Positions 1-10,520 of a stretch of DNA of 64,000 bases are shown here, one piece after another. Position 1 is the stretch's first letter. Every line of letters begins with the position of its first letter. The notes under the pieces were generated by a model that saw only the letters and a list, made by a program, of their open reading frames with translations, made no database searches and was not told the DNA's origin. Source of the stretch: Mikania micrantha (taxonomy: Eukaryota; Streptophyta; Magnoliopsida; Asterales; Asteraceae); the NCBI GenBank assembly GCA_009363875.1, contig CM018685.1, positions 58,105,087 to 58,169,086 of the forward strand, in the 5' to 3' direction. Position numbers and translations under genes: made by a program.

Positions 1-149
1 TATTGCAAGGTTACCAAAGGAAAAAAGACAATAAAATAGGTAAGAGTTACTATATGGTTTTGTTGCAGACTCGTCATCATTGCATGTTATTAATTTCATA
101 TTTTTTTTTTGACAATTTTCTATGTGGTTTAGAATTTAAATGAAGCGTA

Positions 150-345
150 TTTTTTTTTGAATGGCCAACTAATTAACTGTCGAGTATTTCGTGCGCGGCT
201 CCCAATGGCTAAAGGATGCCCAAACACCCGCCCAAAGGCACGATGGTGAAAGGCCGGTAAAACCGGGTGGGATCAAGAATCGAACCCATGACCTGGGTCT
301 TCTGTCACTTCCCCCATACCTCCATCTTACCACTAAGACAAGACA
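150..345 (-). repeat. tRNA-derived SINE-like repeat
   Basis: Read on the minus strand, this has a pol III A-box-like segment (TTAGTGGTAAG, about 325-340) followed about 30 bp later by a B-box-like GGGTTCGATTC. It ends in an oligo-A tail, seen as the T run at 150-158 on the plus strand. That order is typical of a tRNA-derived plant SINE. I could not find a clear target-site duplication, so the outer edges are approximate. A 60-codon plus-strand frame here has no protein-like features. Confidence 0.5.
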
Positions 346-427
346 TATTATTCATCGTTCAGAATACAAATAAAAATAATAATTTCATTATAATATTAAA
401 ATTCCCGGCCACTGAACGGGTATAAAA

Positions 428-867
428 CTAGTTAGATATGGATGGTGGTAGAGGTCCACTTAGTTGGTTATGCTGTAACTGAAGGGAAACAAGGCGAAGC
501 ATTCCGCCTATATAATGGCAGGATGAAGACTACTAAGCAACTGATAATTATATTAGTTAAGAGTGTGAGGTTATATTACATAAGGAGACAAAGACCCCTC
601 TAGACCATTGGACTCCAACCTTATATCAGTCACTCTTCTATGTCGTTTCCCACAATAAACATGATCCCATTCACAGAAATGATCAAATGAATTGTTCCAT
701 GAAGCGAGAGCTCCATATGGATCGTGAGTGACCAACGACTTGATCTTCAGCAAAGCATAATGATCTGTTTCATTTCCTCTCGATATGATGGTTGAAGTTA
801 GATATATAACGAGACTGTAAATGAGGAAATGAGTAGCAGAAGATGATGAGGAAATACTTGATTTCAT
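428..867 (-). pseudogene. RLK copy 0: N-terminal fragment of an LRR receptor kinase
   Basis: The minus frame from the ATG at 867 encodes a signal peptide, the LRR N-terminal cap (ETDHYALLKIKSL, then WNNSFDHFCEWDHVYC) and the start of the first LRR. It closely matches the intact paralogue at 38993-42107. Near 571-590 the match jumps: several LRR modules, about 420 bp relative to RLK-B, are missing, and the sequence continues out of frame with the LRR stretch equivalent to 41230-41400. Homology ends near 428, so most LRRs, the transmembrane segment and the kinase are absent. The upstream flank to about 984 matches the RLK-B promoter side, but the TATA-like site is degraded. This is a broken gene with no expected receptor function. 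Confidence 0.85.
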
Positions 868-987
868 TTTCTAGGAATAATTTAATTATTAAATAGAAGA
901 TGTGTTGGATTTTCAAATTATGAATGTTATTGTAGTCAGAGAGTTGACATAGAAATAATGAAGCAAATGCCATCCACTTGATCATTA

Positions 988-2792
988 GACCGCCCACAGC
1001 GGTAAAGCCGCCCGGCCAGCGGCGCCCTCCCCCGCCGCGGGGTCCAGCGGCTACCCCGCCCCCCTAGCCAGCGGCCCCCGCTCAAACCGCCCCAGCGGCT
1101 CCCGCTCCCCGTCGAGTTCCATGGCTTGTGATTGGTCCAACCCATTTGACCGTTATTGAACGGTAATAAAACAAAAAAAAAAAAAAAAACAACTTTTTTA
1201 AACTAAATAAATACCCAACATTTTTACACACTCAATTTCATCCAAAACTCTCTTAATTTTTATACATTTTTTTATAAAAATGTCATCATCCTCTACGGTG
1301 TTCTCATCTTCTGATAGCGAGGGTACTGATCTTTTTATCGCGGCTTTGTCTACCATGGCTCAAGAAAACGCTTCTCAGATTCCTCGGCCTATAATTAGAA
1401 GAATTCAGATTAATCGAGACAGGGAAGCTGGGCATGATCTGTTGATGCGTCATTATTTTGGGCCCGAACCGTTGTATAATGAGAAGTTGTTCAAGAGGCG
1501 TTTCCGGATGCAACGACCTCTATTTGAACGTATCGTGACCGATCTGGAGGTTGCAGATACTTATTTTCAACTGAGATGGGATGCTCGCGGCAAGCGAGGA
1601 TTCACACCGTTACAAAAGTGTACGTCGGCTATTCGACAATTGGCTTACGGGAGTACGGCAGACTTAATGGACGACTATTTACAGATGTCAGACAGCACTT
1701 CCAGAGAGTGCCTTTATAATTTCTGTAAGAATATCCGTCGACTCTATGGTCCTAAATATTTGCGCAAACCAAATTATAACGATGTTATGAATTTGTACGA
1801 ACACCATGAAAATTATCATGGGTTTCCCGGTATGCTTGGTAGTATTGATTGTATGCACTGGGATTGGGAAAATTGTCCGGTTGCATGGAGAGGACAATTT
1901 ATGAGAGGCGATCACGGATGCCCCTCGATTATTCTTGAAGCAGTTTGTTCACAGGATTTATGGATCTGGCATGCATATTTTGGCATGCCTGGTGCGAATA
2001 ACGACCTAAACGTTCTAAACTCGTCGCCGTTACTCAATGATATGGAAAACGGTGTGTTTCCACAATCATCGTTTTTTTGTAACGATAACGAGTACGCTCA
2101 CGGTTATTATCTTGCTGACGGGATTTACCCAGAATGGCCGGTTTTTATGCAAACAATAACATGTCCAACAACCTTTAAACGGAAAAGGTTTCAAGTAGCA
2201 CAAGAGGGTACAAGGAAGGATATTGAACGGGCGTTTGGTGTTCTTAAAAAAAGATTTCAAATTATAAAAAATCCGGCTAGAGCATGGCATCCTAAAAAAT
2301 TAGATCCGTTATGTATGCATGTATCATAATACACAATATGATACTTGAATGTGAGGGCAAGTCGATTAGCCCGTTTGTTCCCGATGAAGACGAACCGCCA
2401 TCTCCTTTTGACATTGATGACCCGCGTAGAGATAACCAAATTTTGGCGTTGCGAAACAAAAGCATTCACGAGTCGTTAAAAGCCGATTTGGTCGAACATA
2501 TCGAAAGGGTTCGAACCGATATTGTCGTTCGTAGTATCTAAGCCGTCTAGAATATTTTTAATATGTTATTGTTTTTTTAATGTAATGTGTCTTTTTTTTG
2601 TAAAATATTGAATTATTTTTAAATTAGAGTAATGTTTTTTTTTTAATTTTTATTGTTGATGACGTGGAATAGTGGGGAAGGGTTTTCAGTGGGGTGACCA
2701 TTGTGGGTGTTAAAGGATTTCAGTGGGGTGATGACGTGGCATGAAATTTCAGTGGGAAATGGTTTTCAGTGGGGTGACCGCTGTGGATAGTC
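988..2792 (+). mobile_element. PIF/Harbinger DNA transposon, near complete
   Basis: The 16-bp terminal inverted repeats are GACCGCCCACAGCGGT at 988-1003 and the inverse of GACTATCCACAGCGGT at 2777-2792 (13 of 16 match). The element is flanked by TTA on both sides (985-987 and 2793-2795), the 3-bp TWA duplication expected of PIF/Harbinger. It holds one transposase gene. The left subterminal region is strikingly GC-rich with repeated CCAGCGGC units (1010-1110). The right subterminal region has three or four CAGTGGGGTGA units (2690-2775). These are plausible transposase-binding arrays. The usual second PIF gene, a Myb/SANT protein, is missing. It lies in the 5' flank of RLK copy 0. Confidence 0.9.
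1280..2541 (+). pseudogene. PIF/Harbinger DDE transposase, one frameshift
   Basis: This is a cut-and-paste nuclease of the ALP1-like/DDE_Tnp_4 family. From the ATG at 1280 one frame runs 349 codons to 2329. The catalytic aspartate motifs GSIDCMHW and LADGIYPEW are visible, and the glutamate in KDIERAFGVLKKRF. Near 2311-2329 the family sequence continues in another frame (ACIIIHNMI onward) to 2541, so a single-base shift truncates the last 75 or so residues. The DDE core is otherwise continuous and the total length of about 420 residues is normal. The reading frame begins about 280 bp inside the element. A TATA-like AT tract precedes it. The protein is probably inactive as encoded here. Confidence 0.88.
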
Positions 2793-2795
2793 TTA

Positions 2796-5779
2796 TCACC
2801 AAGACCTACACTTAGAATTCTCTTATCCATTATCAACTTAGCCTATATATACAATTAAATTAAATAATAATCAAATAAAAAGAAGTTTTACCAATAACCA
2901 CTTATTTTTTATACTGAATTTGTCTTTTTTATACTAGATTTATGTTTTTTATAATATTTTTTTTTTACTATATTTAAAAATATATTACAAAATGATACAA
3001 ATCCAACGCAAAAAAATATGTATTTTTTATGTTTTTAAAAATACAACATAAGATTTTGTCTAAAAACATTAAAAAACATATTTTTTATGCTAGTTTTGTT
3101 TTTTTTAACTAAATTTATGTGATTTTGTCTAAAAACATTAAAACACATATTTTTTATCCTAGTTTTGTTTTTTACTACATTTATGTTTTTAGTGCATTTT
3201 ATTTTTTTGCAACGTATTTAAAAATTTAGTTAAAAAATTATAATCCAATACATAAAAAATATGTATTTTTATGTTTTTAGTTAAAAATTATCTTTAGTTT
3301 GATTCAATCCCTAGATGACAGTTGGCGTAAATGCGTAATGCATTTAAGTTGTATGCCCTTATTTTAACTAATAAAACTAACGAAAACTTATTTTTGGTCC
3401 TATAAGTTTTATTAAGTAAATCATTTGAACTAAAACCGTTAATAAACCATGAAACTTCAAAGTGATATCTTCAAAAGCATCATATTTGTTGCCTGTGATT
3501 ATTTTCCAACATTTTGGGCCAATTGAGGACTTTGTATGACAAAATTTTGAACCGGATTTGAATTTAATAAAGAGGACGAATAATCTTCTAGATATTCAAG
3601 ATAGAAATAAATGTTTGGATGCGAACAATCTATGATAGAAATTAGGTAATTAGAAGGGTTAGAAATAAAGAAATGAAAGCTGGTGCAAAAGCATATCAAA
3701 ATTACACTATACAATAGAAGAAAGAAATAAATAATTTTGATGTTTTTTCAATAATTTTTTTTTGTAAGATAGTGTCAGATTTTTAACAGACAAGTTTTAT
3801 CTAAAAATAACTAAATAAACCAAATGTTAATAATAGGTTTTGTTTTCTTTTAAATAAATTTAACTAAAATAAATGCATTTAATTTTCGCACCTCTCACTC
3901 ACATAAAGTATACCTATCTCATGTTAAATTTTTATGTGAGTGAGGTAGCTAGTTATTCTATTTTCATCCTTCAATTCACACGGGTATACATATGCCCTTA
4001 GGAGATTTTCTTCTGAAGTTTTTTGTAATTTGTAAGTTTATACTCGTACAATAATGATTGGGAAAATCTATAAATTAGAAATAAATTAAACAAAAACATA
4101 TATAAAAATATGCATTAATTGGTCTTGTGTTAAAATAAGAATGAGTTTGTTGTAAATTTAGAAAAACATAAATCGGTTTGGCAAGAACCGGTTTGAGATC
4201 CACTGATGACCAGTTTGTAAACTGGTTTGTAAATCCAAACCGGTTTTTTTGTTCACCTCTAATGGTCACATAGTTTAACGTTAAAATGATATATAGTTTA
4301 ATATTATAATAATAAAATCATCTATTTTCGCATTGTAGAAAAACAATATTTATTTAGTAAACCAAAAGCGACCAAACTATTGGCTTTTTATAAAACTTAT
4401 ACCAAACACGTCGTTTCTATTTGAGTTCAGTTATTTCGGTTTGAATTTTTCTGTTTTGGGTCAGATTTTTTGGTTTCATGCACATCCCTAATTGGATTTG
4501 TCCTTTTTTTGTGCTAATTTAGAATTATGTTTTTTATACTTTATTCAAATTTTTTGTACTGTATTTAAAATTAAAATATAATACAAAAATAAAATTACAA
4601 ACTCAGCATAAAAAATTAGTGCTTTTATGTTTTTAAAAATACAGTACAAAATTTTGTATTGTATATTTGTATCTAAAAACATAATACATTACAAAAAAAA
4701 ACATAAATTAAGTTCAAAAAATAAATAACTTTATGTTTTAAAATAAAAACTTATTTTTAGTGGATTCAACCTCAATATACGCATGTGACATGGTCCATGT
4801 GTCTTCACACGATCCTTAAATTCTCCATCCGAGTGAAATCGAACAACATTTAATCGCTAATTTCCTTGTATCGCAATTTTTTTACAATGAAATTTTCCTA
4901 GCTCTCAATGTTTTCTTCAAGTTCGAAGTTGTTTTCTCCCTGTTCGTATTTTTTTTTCAAATGGCAAGCACACAACTCTAAAATCTACCTCTAAAATCCA
5001 CGAATTGTCAATTTTTTGAGACTTGAACCAGCTATCCCTTTTTTTTAACGGCGAAGGTCTCAATCGTATAAGCCCACTGTTTCCAGGCCGGTCATGTCAC
5101 CAAGGTCTAATTACCTAGACCTCCCATGAACCAGCATCATATCACTTTGATGAAGACAAATACTAGATCAAAATAAATGCTAGGTGTCTCTAAATCAAAG
5201 AGAACAATCACATATTATATATTGTTATGGTAACCAACTATTGGAAAAACATTATACAACACCCAAACATAATTTGGATGACAAATATAACCTTAACCGT
5301 TAAGAGTATGATAACAAAATGCCTTTGGTTTCTTTTTGTAAATGTAAAATTATAAAATAATAAATTTTAAAGAAAATTTTATCAAATTTAGTATTAATGA
5401 AAATGGATAAACATTTGATATTTGAGTGGCTAATAAAAGAAAAAGTTAATTACTATAAGATAAATTATAGAAAATAATTAAAATTGTAAATTTTATTCTC
5501 AAATGCTATGTAAGGCTCTTTGACATGAACATGTTTTGTTTTGAAATGACACACATACTCAAATTTTTTCTCTTTAAATCTGGGCATCCAATACTCATAT
5601 ATTAAAAACCATATAAATATCTTCCCAATCCATCAATTAAGACAACATAGTATTTATGATAATCAAGCAAAATAACAACAATACATGTCTTGACAAATAA
5701 CAAAGATGACATACATACATGCATTCATGATCTCCTACACACATATATATATACATGAATAGTGAACACTCCACATACC
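2796..5779. other. AT-rich intergenic spacer 3' of RLK-A
   Basis: I find no coding region. The stretch 2880-3300 and again 4490-4760 is built of T/A runs with recurrent ATTTATGTTTTT-like words. At 4180-4250 AACCGGTTT words occur in direct and inverted orientation next to GTTCACCTCTA, resembling one end of a small hAT-type MITE. The part from about 5220 to 5779 matches the 3' flanks of RLK-B and RLK-C in order, so it is the remaining downstream region of RLK-A. Confidence 0.6.
4780..4975 (+). repeat. Paralogue of the segment at 52205-52400
   Basis: About 200 bp here (CATGTGACATGGTCCATGTG through TTTTCTCCCTGTTCG) match the segment at 52205-52400 with scattered substitutions. No protein is evident. 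Together with the RLK copies this marks the old duplication of the cluster's flanking DNA. Confidence 0.7.
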
Positions 5780-6132
5780 TTAAATATTTTGAAGGATATT
5801 GAGAATATGTTGTAATTCATGCACAATGTTTTTTATATCCATCCGTTGTGTTGGAGAATCCATAGAACATGATACTCCAATCTTGACTGTTGAAACCACA
5901 CATTCCTCTATAATTGTCTTCGTATTTGCTTCTTCCCTAATTTCGTTAACAACTTCAGCCTCCTCCAAACAAATAATTATCATGTTAACATCAATTATAT
6001 CAGTTACAATGTTATCTTGCAATGCCATTGATTCACATTTATGAAGGCTAAGTCCTTCCTTAAATATCTCATCAGTTGGCTTTTTTTCGGTCATCACCTA
6101 CAGCACTAGTATTCCAAAACTATAGACATCCC
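5780..6132 (-). pseudogene. RLK-A exon 2 (kinase C-terminus), interrupted
   Basis: This is the last part of a non-RD LRR receptor kinase. The minus frame reads the end of the kinase lobe, with KKPTDEIF, SLHKC and the terminal MDSPTQRMDIKNIVHELQ, and ends at the TAA at 5780-5782. Two breaks are visible. A TAG replaces the glutamate codon in the LVLEV motif of the paralogues (about 6100). At 6132/6133 a gypsy retrotransposon is inserted; exon 2 resumes at 19421. Exon 1 (LRRs, membrane segment and most of the kinase) is not present upstream. This is an exon-2-only pseudogene. Confidence 0.88.
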
Positions 6133-7932
6133 TGTCACACCCCCACCTCTCGTCACCTGTGATGATGTCACACGTCACACTGAAGAGGTTGCGGAAGCAT
6201 AGTGGTGATGTCTCAGAGATGAGGTGTGACTTACTTGAACCGATATCATGGCACACAGATTCACTTAAAATAAATATATTACAAGGGTTTCGTAAATACT
6301 TCAACTTAACAGCTAAATTCATAACATAATCTGGTACATTTAAGTTCAACTAAGTGAAGTGCATACTCACCCTGTCGTCACCGTTGTCCTGCAAAAATGT
6401 TAAGTTTAAAACGTCAGCACAAAGCTGGTGAGTTCGTCAGTTCAGTTAAAACAATACGATATGATAAGTAAGTTCTCAATAAATTCAGTTCCGGATAACC
6501 ATGGGACCCGTATCTAGTTCCTTTCGGACAGTTGTACGTTTTACGAAGATACTACCCGTCGGTAAATATCTTAATGCCTCATTATCTTAATGTCTATCAC
6601 TAACATTAAGAAAGTGTTTTGGAAACAGGTACCAAACATTCACACCAGGGGAGATGCAATCCTCCCAGCAAATGGGTTGTTAGCCAATAGTACTATCAAT
6701 GATTCCTGTTCGGCCCCACATGGGTTCACTAGATACAGTTCACGAGATGAGGACTTTTGATACTGTGATAGAGTTACTAACGGCAAAATCCCATGAAATC
6801 ACACAAAAGTCACATGAAATCACACAGATATCAGTGATGCGTATCATATATTCAGAAAACAGTTTGCAGAGTTACCCCGATGTTTATAAAACAATAAAGA
6901 GAAAAGGGGTTGTACGAAACTCACATGATATCTCACAGCAATAGGAACACTCGCAACTGGTGCTAATGATGAGATTCTGCATTAGTTTATGTTTGATATG
7001 TTATTTATGTTCCAACTTACTGATTAAATCCTTTTGAACGTCCAATGTCAAGGACATTGCCTTGAAAGTCATCAAACCGACATTAAGTTATTAATTAGTC
7101 ATTTTAATGACATATCATACAATGTATGATAGTGTAGGAACCTATACTGATTCAGGTTCCCAATACTAGATTGATGACACACTTGATTAATCAATATAAT
7201 CTCAGATTAACCAAATAGTTAATGTTGTTGTTTATAATGCTAAAGCAGTTCCTAGACAGTTTAATGGCTTAGGAATGATCAATCCTTGTTATTGATTACC
7301 CAATTATCATGGAATATCACAATGTAGTATTAGAATAGGTTTTATAACCATGTTTAACATATAATCTGACTGTTATCAGTAACATCAGATAATCGTTCCA
7401 ATGAGTATGCTAATGATTGTGATTAGTTTAAAACACTCAACTTTCACGTTGCATGTCAAGGATTAATCAAACTAATCACCTACATTGTCACAACCAAATG
7501 GTTTAAACTATTATAACAATGGTTATGATTTCATGCAAACCGGGCATTACAACGAATCAAAACAAGGATTTACCCGTTAACAGTTCGAGTTTGTCATTTA
7601 TAATCAATCCTAGCCATCATCTAGGCAATAATCAACAACCCTAACTATATCATTACGTTCAAAAACAAGATTTAATCATTCATTATCAAAATAGAAGGTT
7701 AAATTGAACCATTACCTAATCTGGAGGAGTTCTGCGGATAGAAAGATGATCTGGACTCGTAGAAACGTTCCTGGATGCGATCTAAACGTCCCAGAGGCTT
7801 TAAAACAGAGATTTGAGGGATTGGATGATGAATTTTCGTGGATGGTGGCTGGTTTCGTCGTTGAAAAGATAAGAATGAAGATGATGATGAAAATCTGATA
7901 TTTTAAGCAAGTTGGCGACTTCTCCATCTGTC

Positions 7933-8058
7933 ACGTACCGCGAAGATAAGAAAAGTGGGCTTCGCGTACCGCGAAGAAATCCGGAGATATCTCAGATATT
8001 TTCGAGCATCGCGTACCGCGGAGAACCCTCAACTTCTCCATCGTGTACCGCGAAGACC
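7933..8058. repeat. Four CGTACCGCGAAGA-type repeats in the LTR
   Basis: Four copies of a CGCGTACCGCG(A/G)AGA word occur in about 125 bp. In its full form, TTCGCG-TAC-CGCGAA is an inverted repeat. They sit about 210-330 bp inside the U3 end of the LTR and recur in the other LTR (19083-19213). They could be enhancer or protein-binding repeats; this is inference. Confidence 0.6.
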
Positions 8059-8223
8059 ATTTTTTTCCTTTTTTCGACAGAAACTTCGTTTTGCGATTCC
8101 GGACCATTTGTAACTCCGTTTTGTACGCGGTTTTCGCCCATGTTCCTCATTTTTCGCATACTATCATCCTGCAATAATCAAAATTGATAAATCAACATGG
8201 ATATCAAGCACGATCGAAGGTGC

Positions 8224-8243
8224 TTACGTCATTGATGACGTAA
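8224..8243. promoter_or_regulatory. Palindromic TGACGTAA pair near the U3 end (3' LTR copy)
   Basis: TTACGTCAT-TG-ATGACGTAA is a perfect inverted repeat with 9-bp arms, containing two TGACG cores. It lies 22-41 bp inside the U3 terminus and is unchanged in the other LTR. TGACG is the core of as-1-type sites bound by plant TGA bZIP factors, so a stress-responsive enhancer is plausible but untested. Confidence 0.55.
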
Positions 8244-8265
8244 TTCTTCGAACTCAATTGTCACA

Positions 8266-8276
8266 GTCTCCTCCTG
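8266..8276 (-). promoter_or_regulatory. Polypurine tract of the gypsy element
   Basis: On the minus strand AGGAGGAGAC directly abuts the 3' LTR (its TGTGACA start), the expected position of the plus-strand DNA primer. Confidence 0.75.
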
Positions 8277-8327
8277 TTAGAAAAATTTCGTCCCGAAATT
8301 TAGTAGAGACTTACTTGATAAAATTGA

Positions 8328-10151
8328 TCATGAGAATAGGTGTGGGTATTTCTGCTTCATCTGATCTTCACGTTCCCACGTATATTCTGGTTCACGCTGT
8401 GAATTCCATCGAATTCCATCAGCTAGACACTTATTCAGATTTGATACATGGAAAACATCATGAATGTTACTGAATTCAGAAGGTAATTCAAGTCTGTAGA
8501 CTACTGATCCGATTCGTTCAAGGATTTTGAATGGTCCTACAAATCTTGGTGAAAGTTTACCTCTCTTCCCAAATCTGAAGATGCCCTTCCATGGTGAAAC
8601 TTTCAGCATTACCAGATCACCAATTTGAAATTCCAAGGGTCTACGACGATTATCAGCGTAACTCTTTTGTCGATCGCGAGCAGCTTTAATTCGTTCTTGA
8701 ATAAGTGCGATCTTATCAGTTGTTTCTTGAATGAGTTCTGGGCTTATGATTCGATTTTCACCTGCCTCTGACCAACAGACAGGTGATCTACACTTGTGTC
8801 CATAAAGTGCTTCAAATGGAGCGCATTGAATACTGGTATGATAGCTGTTATTATAAGAAAATTCAACAAGTGGAAGATGAATATCCCAGCTACCTCCAAA
8901 ATCAATTACACAGCTTCTCAGCATATCTTCAAGAGTTTGATTTGTTCGTTCGGTTTGCCCGTCCGTTTGTGGATGGTAAGCTGTGCTCATATTGATTTGT
9001 GTGCCCAGTGCATTCTGAAGAGTTTGCCAAAATCGTGATGTAAATCGACTATCTCTATCCGAAATGATAGAGATTGGGACTCCATGTCGAGACACAATCT
9101 CATTAACATAGATTTTAGCAAGTCGATCCATGGAGTAATCTTCTCGGATGGGAATGAAATGCGCAGATTTAGTAAGGCGATCAACGATAACCCATATAGA
9201 GTCATGATTACGCGATGTTCTGGGTAGTTTAGTAATGAAATCCATAGAGATCTGATCCCATTTCCACATGGGAATCTCCGGTTGTTGCAATAACCCAGAA
9301 GGATGTTGATGTTCAGCCTTAACCTTTAAACAAGTTAAGCATCGACCCACGTATTCTGCTATGTGTTTCTTCATTCCAGGCCACCCGTAAAAGTCTTTAA
9401 GATCTTTATACATTTTGTCAGCACCTAGATGAATAGAATACCTGGATTTGTGCGCCTCATCCAAGATGATTATTCTTGAGTTACCGAATAAAGGAACCCA
9501 AATTCGGTTTTTGAAATACAAAACCCCATCAGTCTTGACTCCCAGTTTCTTGTCTAATCCCCTTAGTCCCTCAGCAGGATAGTTCATTGCTCGTAAAGCT
9601 TGTTGCTGAGCTTCTTTAATCTGAGGAATTAGACTGGATTGAATAGTCATCCCTAACGCTTTCACCCGTAAAGGTTTGACTCGTTCTTTGCGACTTAAGG
9701 CATCGGCTACGAAATTCGCTTTACCTGGATGATAACGAATTTCACAGTCATAGTCGTTCAAAAGTTCTACCCACCACCTTTGTCGCATGTTTAACATTTT
9801 CTGATCCAGAATATGTTGAAGGCTTTTGTGATCAGTGTATATGATACACTTGGTTCCGTATAGATAGTGTCTCCAAATCTTGAGTGCAAACACCATGGCA
9901 CCAAGTTCTAGATCATGGGTAGTATAGTTCTTCTCGTGTACTTTCAGTTGCCGAGAAGCATAAGCAATTACTTTATCGTTCTGCATTAAAACACACCCAA
10001 GACCTTGACGCGAAGCATCACAGTACACTGTGAAATTATCAGTACCTTCTGGTAATGCCAAGATAGGTGCGTTGCAGAGTTTATGTTTCAACAGTTGGAA
10101 CGCCTCCTCCTGTTGAGAACCCCATATAAACGGTTGATTTTTCTGTGTCAA
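8328..10151 (-). pseudogene. Gypsy pol, RNase H to integrase part
   Basis: This 607-codon open segment follows an in-frame TAA in the upstream RT-connection part. It begins in the RT/RNase H connection (FTVYCDASRQGLGCVLMQ, then YTDHKSLQHI), followed by the integrase zinc finger (H near HKSRYSIHLGADKM, then CLTCLKVKAEH), the DDE core (SMDFITKLP; ISDRDSRFTS; TERTNQTLEDML) and the GPF module (LSPRFVGPFKILERIG). The end, EYTWEREDQMKQKYPHLFS, is the tail of a chromodomain. The first half of that domain is deleted between KCLAD and IRWNSQ, where a 10-bp GATGGAATTC repeat marks the junction. The frame is long and well preserved but cannot be translated from the gag start. Confidence 0.9.
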
Positions 10152-10175
10152 TGTAGTTAGTGGCAGGGCTATCTT

Positions 10176-10520
10176 TTAGAAGTTCTTGATGAATCGGCGA
10201 TAATAACCTGCCAGCCCTAAGAATTGACGTATTTCGGTTGGGGTTCGTGGTGTTTCCCATTGTTCTACAGCTTTAATCTTACTGGGATCCACCTGAATGC
10301 CATCTTGATTCACTACGTGCCCAAGAAATTGCATTTCTCGTAACCAGAACTCACACTTGGAGAATTTGTCATATAATTTCTCATGTGCCAAGAGTTCTAA
10401 GATCAGTTTCAAGTGTTGAGCATGTTCTTGTTGGCTTCGAGAATAAATAAGAATATCATCAATAAATACAATCACCAACTTATCCAAGTAAGGCCTACAT
10501 ACCCGATTCATCAGATCCAT
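10176..10520 (-). pseudogene. Gypsy pol, reverse transcriptase palm to connection
   Basis: This segment continues the RT after a one-base deletion near 10525-10540. It carries the active-site motif VFIDDILIYS, a phenylalanine variant of the usual YxDD box. GHVVNQDGIQVDPSKI and the FLGLAGYYRRFI thumb motif follow. It ends at TAA 10176-10178, immediately before the RNase H segment in the same frame, so this is a single nonsense change rather than a second frameshift. Confidence 0.88.

Larger units (their letters stand above)
6133..8265 (-). repeat. 3' LTR of the gypsy element
   Basis: This 2133-bp repeat is nearly identical to 14687-19420 once the nested insertion there is removed. By eye I count roughly two dozen differences, mostly C/T or G/A. 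It begins TGTCACACCCCC and ends AATTGTCACA. Short frames inside it (for example 6098-6349, 6699-6944, 7704-7898) recur in both LTRs and have no protein character, so I do not call them genes. Confidence 0.93.

Noticed and set aside
6098..6349. Minus frames 6098-6349 and 14643-14903 beginning MNLNVPDYV
   Set aside because: Both are LTR sequence present in each LTR. The first runs on into RLK exon only because the insertion lies there.
7933..8058. CRISPR-like array in the LTR repeats
   Set aside because: Only four uneven words with no regular spacers, in a plant retrotransposon LTR.
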